A stretch of DNA of 16,291 nucleotides from Gammaproteobacteria bacterium (GTDB lineage Bacteria > Pseudomonadota > Gammaproteobacteria > Competibacterales > Competibacteraceae): positions 1 through 16,291 of the forward strand of contig JACKNE010000026.1 in the NCBI GenBank assembly GCA_024235035.1, given 5' to 3'. The position numbers and the translations under genes are program-made. Positions 7,193 through 15,052 of this stretch are shown in pieces (the stretch's first letter is position 1; each line of letters begins with the position of its first letter). Below the pieces are notes generated by a model. That model was not told the DNA's origin and searched no databases. It saw only the letters and a program-made list of their open reading frames with translations.

Positions 7193-8845
7193 TCAGGAGA
7201 TATACCCTGGAATCTGGTTGACGTCGATGAAATCGATTTGCTCTGGCTGCACATGTTGTCGAGCGTAATCGAGCCAGACGCCCTCGCGAATGAACACGTC
7301 GAACAAGTCAGGGTCGATCTCATGATTCTGCACCATTCGGCCAAGAATCGTCAGTACTTCGCTCATCATCTTTCCCGGTTTGTAAGGGCGGTCGCGAGCG
7401 GTCAGCGCCTCAAATACATCAGCTAGACAAATAATGCGTGCGGGCAGTGACAATGCCGATTCATCAAGGCCTCGGTGATAGCCGCGACCATCGAGTTTTT
7501 CGTGATGACTGCCGGCGTATTCAGGAACATTATGCAAATTTTTGGGCCACGGCAGTTGATTCAGCATCTTCATGGTCAACGCCACATGTTCTTCGATAAT
7601 CGTGCGCTCCTCAGGGTTTAGAGTACCTTTGGCGATGCACAGGTTATGGACTTCATCCTCGGAGAGGAAGTTGCCTTCCTGACCATCGGGCCCTACCCAG
7701 CGCCGGACAGCGATACGCCGGATCTGCTCTTGCGCCGCAGCGTCCATGAATTCGCCACCGATATTGCTGTGGCGCACATAGGCCCGCTCCTCATCTAGTT
7801 CAGCTAAGCGATCACGAAATTGTTGTTCCAACATTGGAATGATTGCCAAATCGCCACATTCCATAGCGGCTAGTTTCTTTTTCAAGCACTCGATCTCAGC
7901 GTCGCGCTTGAGGACTTCGAAGCGGGTATCCACCAGATGAATGCGGTCGAACAGCGTTTCCAGCTTGGTCGCTTTATCCACGACATGTACAGGAGTGGTA
8001 ATCTTGCCGCAGTCATGCAAAAGCCCGGCAATCTCGAGTTCGTACAATTCTTCTCTAGTGGGACGGAAATTCTTGAGTCGGCCTTGTTCGGATCGGCGAG
8101 CGGCCTCAGCGATCATCATGGTCAGGATCGGCACTCGCTCACAGTGCCCGCCGGTATAGGGCGACTTGTGGTCAATGGCGGTGTTGATTAATTTGATCAG
8201 TGCCTTGAATAAGCTCTCGAGTTGCTTGATCAACTGTTGATTGGTTAGGGCGATGGCCGCTTGGGAGGCCAGTGATTCCGCCAGTTGCCGGTCAGCCAGC
8301 GAAAAGGTTCGCACCTGCCCCGTTTCCGGATCGAGGGCGTTGATGAGCTGGAAAACGCCGATGATTTGCTCTTCATGGTTTTTCATCGGCACGGTCAGGA
8401 AGGAACGGGAACGGTAGCCAGTGCGTTGATCAAAGCGATGGGTTCCCGAGAAATCGAAATTTTGCTCCTCATAGGCGTCGTCGACGACCACCGTAGTATT
8501 GTTGAGAACGGCGTAAGTGACCACCATGCCGGTATTCGGTTGGCCGGAGGAATCATTGTGGAGCGGAATGAACCGAGGGAAATCCTTGGGAAAATCCGTG
8601 CCTATGGCTCCGCCCATGTGAATTTGGAGTGAATCGTTGTAAATTACATCGAAGCGAAGTTGTTGACTGCCTTGCTCTTCCACAAGTCGGTACAAGGTGC
8701 CGCCATCCGCATTCAGTAGACGCTTGGCGGCGATGAGGATAGTGTCCAGCAATTTTAATGTGTCCCGTTCCTTGGACAAGGCGATGCCAATGCGGTTGAG
8801 ATGCTCCAGGCGCTGTAGCAAATCACTGGAGTGAGGGGAATGCAT
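7193..8845 (-). CDS. GAF domain / HD-GYP domain phosphodiesterase-type signalling protein
   Basis: This 550-residue cytoplasmic protein is probably a cyclic-di-GMP phosphodiesterase. It has an N-terminal GAF sensor domain (about 19-200, containing SFLTVPMKNHEEQIIGVFQL) and a C-terminal HD-GYP domain. Metal-ligand candidates are H234 (TGGHCERV), H277-D278 (LLHDCGKI), H420 (EEHVALT), H447-H448 (SHHEKLDG) and D476 (CLADVFEALT). The GYP loop reads G455-Y456-H457, so the proline is replaced. Between HDCGK and the next histidine there are about 140 residues instead of the usual 30 or so. The extra part is charged and helix- or coiled-coil-like (RFEVLKRDAEIECLKKKL). Similar long inserts are known in a subfamily of HD-GYP proteins. 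AAGGAG lies 5 nt before the ATG. It appears monocistronic. Domain call certain; substrate inferred. Confidence 0.92.
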   Translation of the reverse strand: MHSPHSSDLLQRLEHLNRIGIALSKERDTLKLLDTILIAAKRLLNADGGTLYRLVEEQGSQQLRFDVIYNDSLQIHMGGAIGTDFPKDFPRFIPLHNDSSGQPNTGMVVTYAVLNNTTVVVDDAYEEQNFDFSGTHRFDQRTGYRSRSFLTVPMKNHEEQIIGVFQLINALDPETGQVRTFSLADRQLAESLASQAAIALTNQQLIKQLESLFKALIKLINTAIDHKSPYTGGHCERVPILTMMIAEAARRSEQGRLKNFRPTREELYELEIAGLLHDCGKITTPVHVVDKATKLETLFDRIHLVDTRFEVLKRDAEIECLKKKLAAMECGDLAIIPMLEQQFRDRLAELDEERAYVRHSNIGGEFMDAAAQEQIRRIAVRRWVGPDGQEGNFLSEDEVHNLCIAKGTLNPEERTIIEEHVALTMKMLNQLPWPKNLHNVPEYAGSHHEKLDGRGYHRGLDESALSLPARIICLADVFEALTARDRPYKPGKMMSEVLTILGRMVQNHEIDPDLFDVFIREGVWLDYARQHVQPEQIDFIDVNQIPGYIS

Positions 8846-8902
8846 AGACGCTCCTTACTATTTCTTCAGGCTGGGCAGAGGTCGATGGGTCTTTCCTCCC
8901 AT

Positions 8903-8942
8903 ATTATAGCTACGCGATAGTAATCGAGGATGGGAATGTCAA
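8903..8942 (-). promoter_or_regulatory. Putative promoter of the HD-GYP gene
   Basis: On the minus strand a perfect TTGACA lies at 8937-8942 and a perfect TATAAT at 8903-8908, but they are 28 bp apart and cannot form one standard promoter. Either TATAAT works with a poor -35 (for example ATCCTC at 8926-8931), or TTGACA pairs with TATCGC at 8914-8919 (17 bp). Both options fit a leader of about 50-60 nt before the ATG at 8845. Confidence 0.4.
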
Positions 8943-8950
8943 AGGCAACG

Positions 8951-8970
8951 GACCGCCTGCTTGGCGGGTC
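8951..8970 (-). terminator. Hairpin downstream of the YbaK-HDOD gene
   Basis: gaccgcc (8951-8957) pairs with ggcgggtc (8963-8970) with a single bulged base and a 5-nt loop. It lies about 100 bp past the stop of the YbaK-HDOD gene and just upstream of the promoter-like elements of the HD-GYP gene. There is no good T-run, so it may be a weak terminator or a regulatory hairpin. Confidence 0.35.
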
Positions 8971-9072
8971 GAGTGGGAAGCAGAGTCGGAGGGTTCCAGG
9001 GGGCATGCAGAAAATGACGCATACCTTCGCCCGCGCTGCTTTTCTCCCTGGGCGACGAACGTGACCCGATGG

Positions 9073-10497
9073 TCAATTCCCGGCGGGTAATCGCAACGCT
9101 TCCGATAGGTTATCGAGTTCTATCATGCTGGATTGTACTTGAGCCAGCGCTTCCATAGCCTGCTCACGGGTGATACCCAGAGTAAACATCGCTAGGGCAG
9201 GCAATCGATTGTTTATTTCATCACCGATGCCGATGTGGCTCAGCAACCGGTTGGCAATCAGTACCAGGTTGGAATATTCGGCATGGGGTTGTGTGCAATC
9301 TTCATTATGATGCCAGCGGACCGCCGCGATAACCTCTTCCGGCATGTTCCAGGACTGCATCAGCCAAGCGCCGATATGCCAGTGCTCAACGCCCAGGGCA
9401 TAGCGCTCCACGATGCTGAGCGGTACGCTTTGGTTGGCGGCCAGGAAACGGTTGAACAGAAAAAAGTGGGCTGGAAAAACATGGCCCAGCACCAAATAGC
9501 CGAAATCATGAAGTAAACCGCACAGATAGGCGAGATTGGCGTTGATGGTCAACGAGTCGGGTAGCATTTTGGCTAATTCGCTGGCCAACGAGGCGCAGTA
9601 GATGCTATGCCGCCAGAATGCTTTCAAACCGACCGGGCCGTCGACTGGAATGTGAAAAGTCTGCCCCATACAAGAGCCGAGTAAAAGGCTCAGGGTGTTT
9701 TCGATCCCTAATACCTGATCGATGGCGGTTTCCAGCGAATCTACTGTGTCGTGATGGCCATGCAATGGAGATCGCGCCCAATACACGACTTGCGCAGCAA
9801 GACTGGGGTCCTGTTCGACGATCCGGATGATGTCCTGGACAAGGACGTCTGGATGGGCCCGCAGCTTTAGAATGCGTTGTGCGGTTTCTGGCATGACCGG
9901 CAATTCGGTGATGGCTTCGATGCCTTCCTGCAGTTTTGCCGGTGTATAACGCCGGGTCAGGCTGGTCAGGTTTTGTGGAGTGAATGCCTGCTGGCCGATT
10001 AGAGAATCGAGATCTTCGGTCGAAACGGCGAATTGTCCCCAACGCGCTGGTTTGAGCAACTCACGAAAATCGGCGGCTCGCATCGCTACCAGAACATCAC
10101 CGTTACCGCCATCAAAATAAACTTCTTCATTCTCATCTGTAATCAAACCGGCATCGGCCAATGCAGGGATGGTGAACAAGCCAGGCAAGGGGGGATGAGA
10201 ACCCGCTTTGCAACCGTATTGTTCGAAGAAATGATGGGTTTCAGCGCCGTAGAGAGGTTCCAGATCACGTCGCAGTGCTTGGCAGAGTATCGAAAAATCC
10301 AGGATATAGCTGCATGGGAGAACCACCATGACCAGCCCTACTGTGTCTTTCAGCAGAACGATCCGCGCTATGCGCCGAATCGGAATATTGAGCTTCGCGG
10401 CGGCCTGAATCAGCGTTTCAGCAGATGAACAGGTCACTAGTCGGTAGGGAAAGCCCTGCTGGTCCAGATGGGTCCGAACGGCGTCAGGTAAATTCAT
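9073..10497 (-). CDS. Aminoacyl-tRNA deacylase (YbaK-like) fused to HDOD domain
   Basis: This is a 474-residue two-domain protein. Residues 1-155 form a YbaK/ProX-like editing domain, with the candidate catalytic lysine K50 in RIARIVLLKD and the substrate-loop motif KAGSHPPLPGL (97-107). In stand-alone members this domain deacylates mischarged tRNA. Residues 185-400 are an HDOD domain: ITELPVMPETAQRILKL, then EQDPSLAAQVVYWARSP, then LLHDFGYLVLG with H330-D331, and VRWHHNED (394-401). HDOD domains are regulatory and usually not proven phosphohydrolases. The combination occurs in other Gammaproteobacteria. The ATG at 10497 has no strong ribosome-binding site. A TATAAT (10566-10571) with a weak -35 (ATTAAA, 10589-10594) lies upstream. 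It is transcribed toward the HD-GYP gene but separated from it by 227 bp. Confidence 0.9.
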   Translation of the reverse strand: MNLPDAVRTHLDQQGFPYRLVTCSSAETLIQAAAKLNIPIRRIARIVLLKDTVGLVMVVLPCSYILDFSILCQALRRDLEPLYGAETHHFFEQYGCKAGSHPPLPGLFTIPALADAGLITDENEEVYFDGGNGDVLVAMRAADFRELLKPARWGQFAVSTEDLDSLIGQQAFTPQNLTSLTRRYTPAKLQEGIEAITELPVMPETAQRILKLRAHPDVLVQDIIRIVEQDPSLAAQVVYWARSPLHGHHDTVDSLETAIDQVLGIENTLSLLLGSCMGQTFHIPVDGPVGLKAFWRHSIYCASLASELAKMLPDSLTINANLAYLCGLLHDFGYLVLGHVFPAHFFLFNRFLAANQSVPLSIVERYALGVEHWHIGAWLMQSWNMPEEVIAAVRWHHNEDCTQPHAEYSNLVLIANRLLSHIGIGDEINNRLPALAMFTLGITREQAMEALAQVQSSMIELDNLSEALRLPAGN

Positions 10498-10779
10498 GAG
10501 AGGTAGCTTTGACGGAGGTAACTTTAGCGAGTCGCCTGATTGAAATGATTGTCATATCTCGCTGAATTATAGCTTCAATCGTTCTTGTTTTAATCGCACT
10601 AATGGCACAAAAAAACAGGTTGATCTGATTTTGAATTAAATGTCCTTTAATAATAGTTGCTTAAGGCTGCTGAAAGGATGGGTGGTGTCGCCTACGTCAC
10701 TACATCATTACGCGGATCAGGGTGTTTTTTCGTCTACGTCGTTGGTTTGCGTGGTGGATCTTTCGCCAGTTAGTGTCGT
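10498..10779. other. AT-richer spacer with promoter-like site and repeat copy
   Basis: This is the region between the YbaK-HDOD start and the stop of the truncated FtsN-like gene. It is visibly richer in A+T than its surroundings. On the minus strand it carries TATAAT at 10566-10571 with ATTAAA at 10589-10594 (17-bp spacing), a probable promoter for the YbaK-HDOD gene. A run of seven A on the plus strand (about 10609-10615) reads as a T-run for minus-strand transcripts, but the stem before it is poor. The right end is the outer copy of the 88-bp repeat. I found no remnant of a SPOR domain in any minus frame. Confidence 0.5.
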
Positions 10780-10861
10780 CTACGTCACTACACCATTACG
10801 CGGATCAGGGTGTTTTTTCGTCTGCGTCGTTGGTTTGCGTGGTGGATTTTTCGTCGGTTGG
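10686..10861. repeat. 88-bp imperfect tandem repeat, two copies
   Basis: Copies 10686-10773 and 10774-10861 align over 88 bp without gaps and differ at 7 positions (repeat positions 6, 20, 51, 75, 81, 83 and 87); all seven are transitions. The inner copy (10774-10861) encodes residues from about 120 to the end of the FtsN-like protein on the minus strand. The outer copy is non-coding: in the matching frame it has two early stops. Because 88 is not a multiple of 3, a read-through would change frame. No similarity to a known insertion sequence end is apparent. Confidence 0.9.
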
Positions 10862-11217
10862 GGCGAGGTCGATGGAGGTGTGGCGCGCGGATTGGGTTCT
10901 TCTTGCTGAACATCGACCTGCCGTTTAGGCAATTCGGTGTAGAAATCATACTTAGGCTTGAAGGGAGCCGATGTCGGTTCGGGCAAAGTGACTGACGGAT
11001 CGGGAGGTGATTGAACGGCAGAGGGAAGCGCAGGAGGTGCGATAGCCGGAGGCATGACCGCAACTGGAGGTTGTTGGAGTCGATCGCCTTTGATATAAGC
11101 CAGCAAGCCGCTGAACAGGCCGATCAGAACCAGCGTGATCACCAGCACACCCAGTCGACGCACGGACTGGCGGCGTTGCCGGGGGGTTATGGATTTATAA
11201 TCGCGACGGATACTCAC
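10780..11217 (-). CDS. FtsN-like membrane protein lacking its SPOR domain (truncated)
   Basis: This 145-residue protein has a basic cytoplasmic N-terminus (MSIRRDYKSITPRQRRQSVR), one transmembrane helix (about 22-42), a proline-rich stretch, and KYDFYTELPKRQV (89-101), the juxtamembrane motif found in SPOR-domain proteins encoded next to argS in Gammaproteobacteria. In those relatives a Pro/Lys-rich linker and then a peptidoglycan-binding SPOR domain of about 75 residues follow. Here the frame ends in the linker (...HPDPRNGVVT) inside the 88-bp repeat, and no SPOR domain is found downstream. It starts with GTG at 11217, overlapping the argS stop (GTGA), so it is translationally coupled to argS. 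It may be a decaying gene or a short membrane anchor. The relation to FtsN-like proteins is inferred from motif and context. Confidence 0.75.
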   Translation of the reverse strand: MSIRRDYKSITPRQRRQSVRRLGVLVITLVLIGLFSGLLAYIKGDRLQQPPVAVMPPAIAPPALPSAVQSPPDPSVTLPEPTSAPFKPKYDFYTELPKRQVDVQQEEPNPRATPPSTSPQPTKNPPRKPTTQTKKHPDPRNGVVT

Positions 11218-12998
11218 ATGGCCTCCGGAGCCGAAACACCCAACAAGGCAAGACCGTTCTTGATGACCTGTCGCGTGGCCAAGCTTAGATTCAGTCGAGC
11301 GTCGCGCAAGGCGTCGTCATCCACCAAGACCCGGTGTTCGTTGTAGTAAGTATGGAAGGCATTGGCCAATTCCCGCAGGTAGTGCGCTAATTGATGCGGT
11401 TCATGATTGAGGGCAGACATCTCGACCATTTCGGGATAACGAGACAAGGCGATCAATAGACTTTCCTCATGGGGTTCAGTCAGCCGCGCCAGATGCGCCT
11501 GACCGCGATTCTCATCGCGGGACAGCCCCTTATCACGCAATTGCTTCAAGACGCTGCATACCCGGGCATGCGCATACTGAATATAGTAAACCGGATTATC
11601 CTTGGACTGGGATTTGGCCAGATCGAGATCGAAATCAAGATGTTGCTCGCTCTTGCGCATGACATAGAAGAAACGGGCGGCAGCGTTGCCGACCTCCTGG
11701 CGCAATTCGCGCAAGGTGACGAACTCGCCGGAACGGGTGGACATTGGTGCTCGCTCACCGTGACGGTAGAGGATAGCGAATTGCACCAGCAGCACCTCTA
11801 GCCGGTCAGGATTCTCACCCAACGCCTGAAGTGCTGCCTTGACCCGGGGGATATAGCCGTGATGGTCGGCGCCCCAGACGTCGATGACCCTATCGAAACC
11901 ACGTTCGAATTTCTCCAGATGATAAGCGATATCGGAGGCGAAGTAGGTCGTTTGGCCATTCTCGCGTTGTACCACCCGGTCCTTTTCATCGCCGAAGGCG
12001 CTGGAACGAAACCACAACGCTCCTTCGCGTTCGTAAACGTAGCCTGCCTCACGTAACCGGTAAAGGGTCTTGTCGACTGCGCCACATTTCGCCAGCGTGC
12101 GCTCCGAGTACCATTCGTCATACACCACGCCGAATTCCTGTAGATCGTCGCGGATATCTTCGAGAATGGCTTTCAGGCCGAGTTCGAACAAGAAGCGATA
12201 GCGTTGATCGCCCAATAAAGCTTGGGCGCGCTCGACCAAAGCATCGATATAAGCTTCCTTGTCGCCGCCGGTGACTACGTTACCAGCCTCGTCGTGGATC
12301 TCATCCTGGGGTAGATCTCGGAAAATCTGTTGTGCCGAAACTATATAAGCACCACCTTGTTCGGCGTAAAGCCGGGCAGCGATATCACGCAGATACTGGC
12401 CGCGATAGCCGTTGCTGGGAAACGGGAACTTTTCGCCACAATGCTCCAAATAGCGCAACCACAAGCTGGCGGTCAGGATGTTCATCTGCCGGCCTGCGTC
12501 GTTGACGTAGTATTCGCGGTGGACCTGGTGACCAATCGCTTCCAGCAGGTTGGCGATCGTCGCGCCAAACGCCGCGCCGCGCCCATGTCCGACATGCAGA
12601 GGGCCAGTAGGATTGGCGGACACGAATTCCACCTGGACGCGCCGCCCACTGCCGAGTGCACTGCGGCCAAAGCCGTCGCCGCGCTGCAGAATTTCGCCGA
12701 CTATCGCTTGATAGGCCGTGGGAGTGAGGAAGAAATTGATAAAGCCAGGGCCGGCGATTTCGACCTTGGCGATTTTTTCGGAAGCTGGCAAGGTGGATCG
12801 GATCTGTTCGGCTAACTCCCGCGGTTTACGGCGGGCAGTTTTTGCCAGCGTCAACGCGATGGTGGAGGCATAATCGCCGTGCATCCGGTCACGGGCGCGT
12901 TCCAATGGAATCGAAGATAGCGCAATATCGGTCAAAACGCCGTCTTGGCGGAGTTGCTGGAGCGCCTGAGCGATGAGATGTTGAAGATGGGTTTTCAA
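11214..12998 (-). CDS. argS: Arginyl-tRNA synthetase
   Basis: This class I aminoacyl-tRNA synthetase charges tRNA-Arg with arginine in the cytoplasm; its 594 residues are normal for the family. The N-terminal Add-1 domain (about 1-100) ends in KVEIAGPGFINFFL. The active site has FVSANPTGPLHVGHGRG with the HIGH-type HVGH at 135-138, and the KMSKS counterpart is the divergent MSTRSG at 419-424, which is normal in ArgS. The C-terminal anticodon-binding domain contains YYIQYAHARVCSVLKQ and FHTYYNEHRVL. The start is a TTG at 12998: GAGG lies 8 nt upstream, the frame is closed further upstream, and MKTHLQHLIAQAL aligns with other ArgS N-termini. The stop overlaps the GTG of the FtsN-like gene. The upstream DUF294-type gene ends 27 bp before the start. 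Confidence 0.97.
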   Translation of the reverse strand: MKTHLQHLIAQALQQLRQDGVLTDIALSSIPLERARDRMHGDYASTIALTLAKTARRKPRELAEQIRSTLPASEKIAKVEIAGPGFINFFLTPTAYQAIVGEILQRGDGFGRSALGSGRRVQVEFVSANPTGPLHVGHGRGAAFGATIANLLEAIGHQVHREYYVNDAGRQMNILTASLWLRYLEHCGEKFPFPSNGYRGQYLRDIAARLYAEQGGAYIVSAQQIFRDLPQDEIHDEAGNVVTGGDKEAYIDALVERAQALLGDQRYRFLFELGLKAILEDIRDDLQEFGVVYDEWYSERTLAKCGAVDKTLYRLREAGYVYEREGALWFRSSAFGDEKDRVVQRENGQTTYFASDIAYHLEKFERGFDRVIDVWGADHHGYIPRVKAALQALGENPDRLEVLLVQFAILYRHGERAPMSTRSGEFVTLRELRQEVGNAAARFFYVMRKSEQHLDFDLDLAKSQSKDNPVYYIQYAHARVCSVLKQLRDKGLSRDENRGQAHLARLTEPHEESLLIALSRYPEMVEMSALNHEPHQLAHYLRELANAFHTYYNEHRVLVDDDALRDARLNLSLATRQVIKNGLALLGVSAPEAM

Positions 12999-13025
12999 GG
13001 GGAAAGCCTCATGGGGGTTTTCCGG

Positions 13026-14915
13026 TCAACTGATCATGCCGAGTTTGAAGTGGTAGCCAATGAATTTCTTGAATTCATTGACGATCTTGAAGGAATCGCG
13101 CAGCACTTCCCGTTGCAGCTTATTCAGATCCTTGGGGTTTAGATAGTTATCCTGAGACCGTCCTTGGCGGATTTTGCGCAGGCCAGCCTCGGCGCGCAAC
13201 GTGGAGAGGTAGGTAAATACTTCAATGAGTTCAATGCCAAATGAAGCTTTGAACAGATTGCGTTGGCTCAAGGCTGTAATCCGATCGACCGTATTGGTTT
13301 GCGGTAACCGGTATTCCAAAGCCAGGCTGCGGATGCCGTGCACGATGGGGAAAATACCCCCTTTCTTGATATCCAGTTCATCACGGTCCTTTTCGACGAC
13401 GAAATTGGTGAAGAATCCCAAGGGTGTTTCGAAGGCGACGGTGGATTTGGCAAACTGACTGTAGAAAGAGCGATGATCGCCGAGTAATCGATACATATGA
13501 TCTTTGGTATGGCGGAGCAGATTGTCATCGCCGGTTACTGCCATGGCATCGAAGAAGATGGCAAATTGTAGGAAAGAGTCGTAAGTCGGATGGACGATCC
13601 ATTGAAACAATTCATCCTTGAAAGCAGTGACCGGTTTGGCCCAGTACGGGTTCGACACCATGATATTACCGGGGCAGCGGGGATAGCCGAAATCGATCAA
13701 GCTTTCGGTAAATTCGTGGGTGACTCGTTCCAGATCAGGGTGGCTAAAGCCGTCGCGCAGGATCAGGGCATTATCCTGATCGGTTTTCAGAACCTGTTCC
13801 TCGCGACCTTCGCTGCCGAGTACCAGTAGGCAGGCGTTTTCCAACAATTCCGGCGGCGCCAGCAGAGCAAACAGTTTACGTAACAACTTCTTGTTCAGTT
13901 CCGACACCAGTTGCATGATGTAGCGGATTTTAATGCCCTTGTCATGCAGGTCGCGAATCACGTTGACCAGATCGCGACTGGCCCACTTCAGGTCTTTTCG
14001 GGAACGCGCCCGGTCGATTTGCAAGGCGATCAGATGCGAGTGATTGGAGAGATAGCTGAGCAGATCGATCTGTTCGAGAATGCCATGAATGGTTTTGCTA
14101 TCGCGGATGACCAGACGATTCACATTATGGTGGGTCATGCGCAGCAGGGCGTTGAATAGAAAATCGCCTGGTTCCATGCTGATCAATTCATAAGTGGCCA
14201 ATGGCCCGACCGCATTATCCACTGACTGCCGCTCGATGATGGCGGCCTCGCGTAAATCGGTGGCGGTGACGATGCCGGTTTCGTCGCCATACTGAACCAG
14301 GATCGAGTTGGTTTTATGCGCTTTCATGGTCAGCGCTGTCTGATGGATGGACGTCTGCGCCGATACGAAAATGGGGGGGTGGATGTAAGCGTCCTGGATT
14401 TTGGCAATCGTGAATGCCGCCAATTCTCGGCTATCGCCCGTTTCACGCAGGGTGGCCAGGCGCTGGGAAATTTTCTGGTTGTAGAAAGCAGCCAGTTGTG
14501 GATAGCTCTGAATCGCTTGCAGAAAAACCGGTCGCGGCATCTGTAAGCAGCGGGTGGGTTCACTGACTACAAAGCTATGCGAGCTGGCTCCTTCCAGTAA
14601 GGCTCCAGCATCGAAGGCATCTTCAGCGCCATACAAGGCGATCACGCACCACATGGCGGGATGGACGCCTTTGACGGTAACTGGAGCTTCTGCACTCTGA
14701 GGATAGGGAACATGGGGGTCACCGTCGATTTCGTAGACGGCGCCGTTGACGATGAAATACAGACAGGCGGGGATTTCACCGGCCTTCAGTAAAATCTCGC
14801 CTGGCTCGAAGTGACCGATCTTCAATTCCTTGGCCAGTGAAGTCAATTCCGCCTCGGAGAGCCGGTTGAAAGGAGGCTGGCCGGCAAGAAACGATTTTTG
14901 GTCCAAGGTAGTCAC
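13026..14915 (-). CDS. Cyclic-nucleotide-binding / CBS / DUF294 nucleotidyltransferase-like protein
   Basis: This is a 629-residue cytoplasmic regulatory protein. In order it has a cNMP-binding-like domain (about 10-135, with FEPGEILLKAGEIPACLYFIVNG), a CBS pair (about 175-290), the DUF294 nucleotidyltransferase-like domain (about 320-450) and the DUF294 C-terminal domain (about 475-625). The nucleotidyltransferase motif GSEGREEQVLKTDQDNALI (367-385), with GS and D379-x-D381, resembles the GlnD uridylyltransferase centre, so activity is possible but unproven. These proteins commonly sit beside acetate/solute symporter genes, as here, where actP lies 137 bp upstream behind a terminator hairpin. 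The start is GTG 14915; no better start precedes it, and the ribosome-binding site is weak. It may share a transcript with argS, 27 bp downstream. Partner and substrate are unknown. Confidence 0.9.
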   Translation of the reverse strand: MTTLDQKSFLAGQPPFNRLSEAELTSLAKELKIGHFEPGEILLKAGEIPACLYFIVNGAVYEIDGDPHVPYPQSAEAPVTVKGVHPAMWCVIALYGAEDAFDAGALLEGASSHSFVVSEPTRCLQMPRPVFLQAIQSYPQLAAFYNQKISQRLATLRETGDSRELAAFTIAKIQDAYIHPPIFVSAQTSIHQTALTMKAHKTNSILVQYGDETGIVTATDLREAAIIERQSVDNAVGPLATYELISMEPGDFLFNALLRMTHHNVNRLVIRDSKTIHGILEQIDLLSYLSNHSHLIALQIDRARSRKDLKWASRDLVNVIRDLHDKGIKIRYIMQLVSELNKKLLRKLFALLAPPELLENACLLVLGSEGREEQVLKTDQDNALILRDGFSHPDLERVTHEFTESLIDFGYPRCPGNIMVSNPYWAKPVTAFKDELFQWIVHPTYDSFLQFAIFFDAMAVTGDDNLLRHTKDHMYRLLGDHRSFYSQFAKSTVAFETPLGFFTNFVVEKDRDELDIKKGGIFPIVHGIRSLALEYRLPQTNTVDRITALSQRNLFKASFGIELIEVFTYLSTLRAEAGLRKIRQGRSQDNYLNPKDLNKLQREVLRDSFKIVNEFKKFIGYHFKLGMIS

Positions 14916-14947
14916 AGTGGCTCGATTTCAGTAGGCCCAATGAAGAA

Positions 14948-14974
14948 CCCCTTCACGGTGGAAGCCGGAAGGGG
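14948..14974 (-). terminator. Intrinsic terminator after actP
   Basis: ccccttc (14948-14954) pairs with gaagggg (14968-14974). The inner cgg (14956-14958) and ccg (14965-14967) extend the stem past one bulged A to leave a 6-nt loop. On the minus strand the stem is followed by TTCTTCATT, a moderately T-rich tail. It lies about 80 bp past the actP stop and just before the DUF294-type gene, so the two genes probably have separate transcripts. Confidence 0.75.
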
Positions 14975-15052
14975 CTTTATCTTAGCAGGATTCGGACAAG
15001 TCAGGATGATCGCGGTCCGCTCGCCACCCTCCCAACTCGGCGTGGAATCGCG

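Noticed and set aside
9027..9055. Inverted repeat tcgccc/gggcga just past the YbaK-HDOD stop as a terminator
   Set aside because: The stem is only 6 bp with a 17-nt loop and no T-run follows on the minus strand; too weak to annotate.
10686..10861. Possible CRISPR array
   Set aside because: There are only two directly adjacent 88-bp copies with no spacers between them, and no cas genes nearby.
10640..10928. Plus-strand frames across the 88-bp repeat
   Set aside because: They simply read the two repeat copies in shifted frames, giving repeated FAWWIF/LVCVVD segments, and have no start signals or known domain.
12330..12815. Plus-strand 161-codon frame inside argS
   Set aside because: The minus strand holds the conserved ArgS catalytic core here (HVGH motif), so the opposite frame is a shadow.
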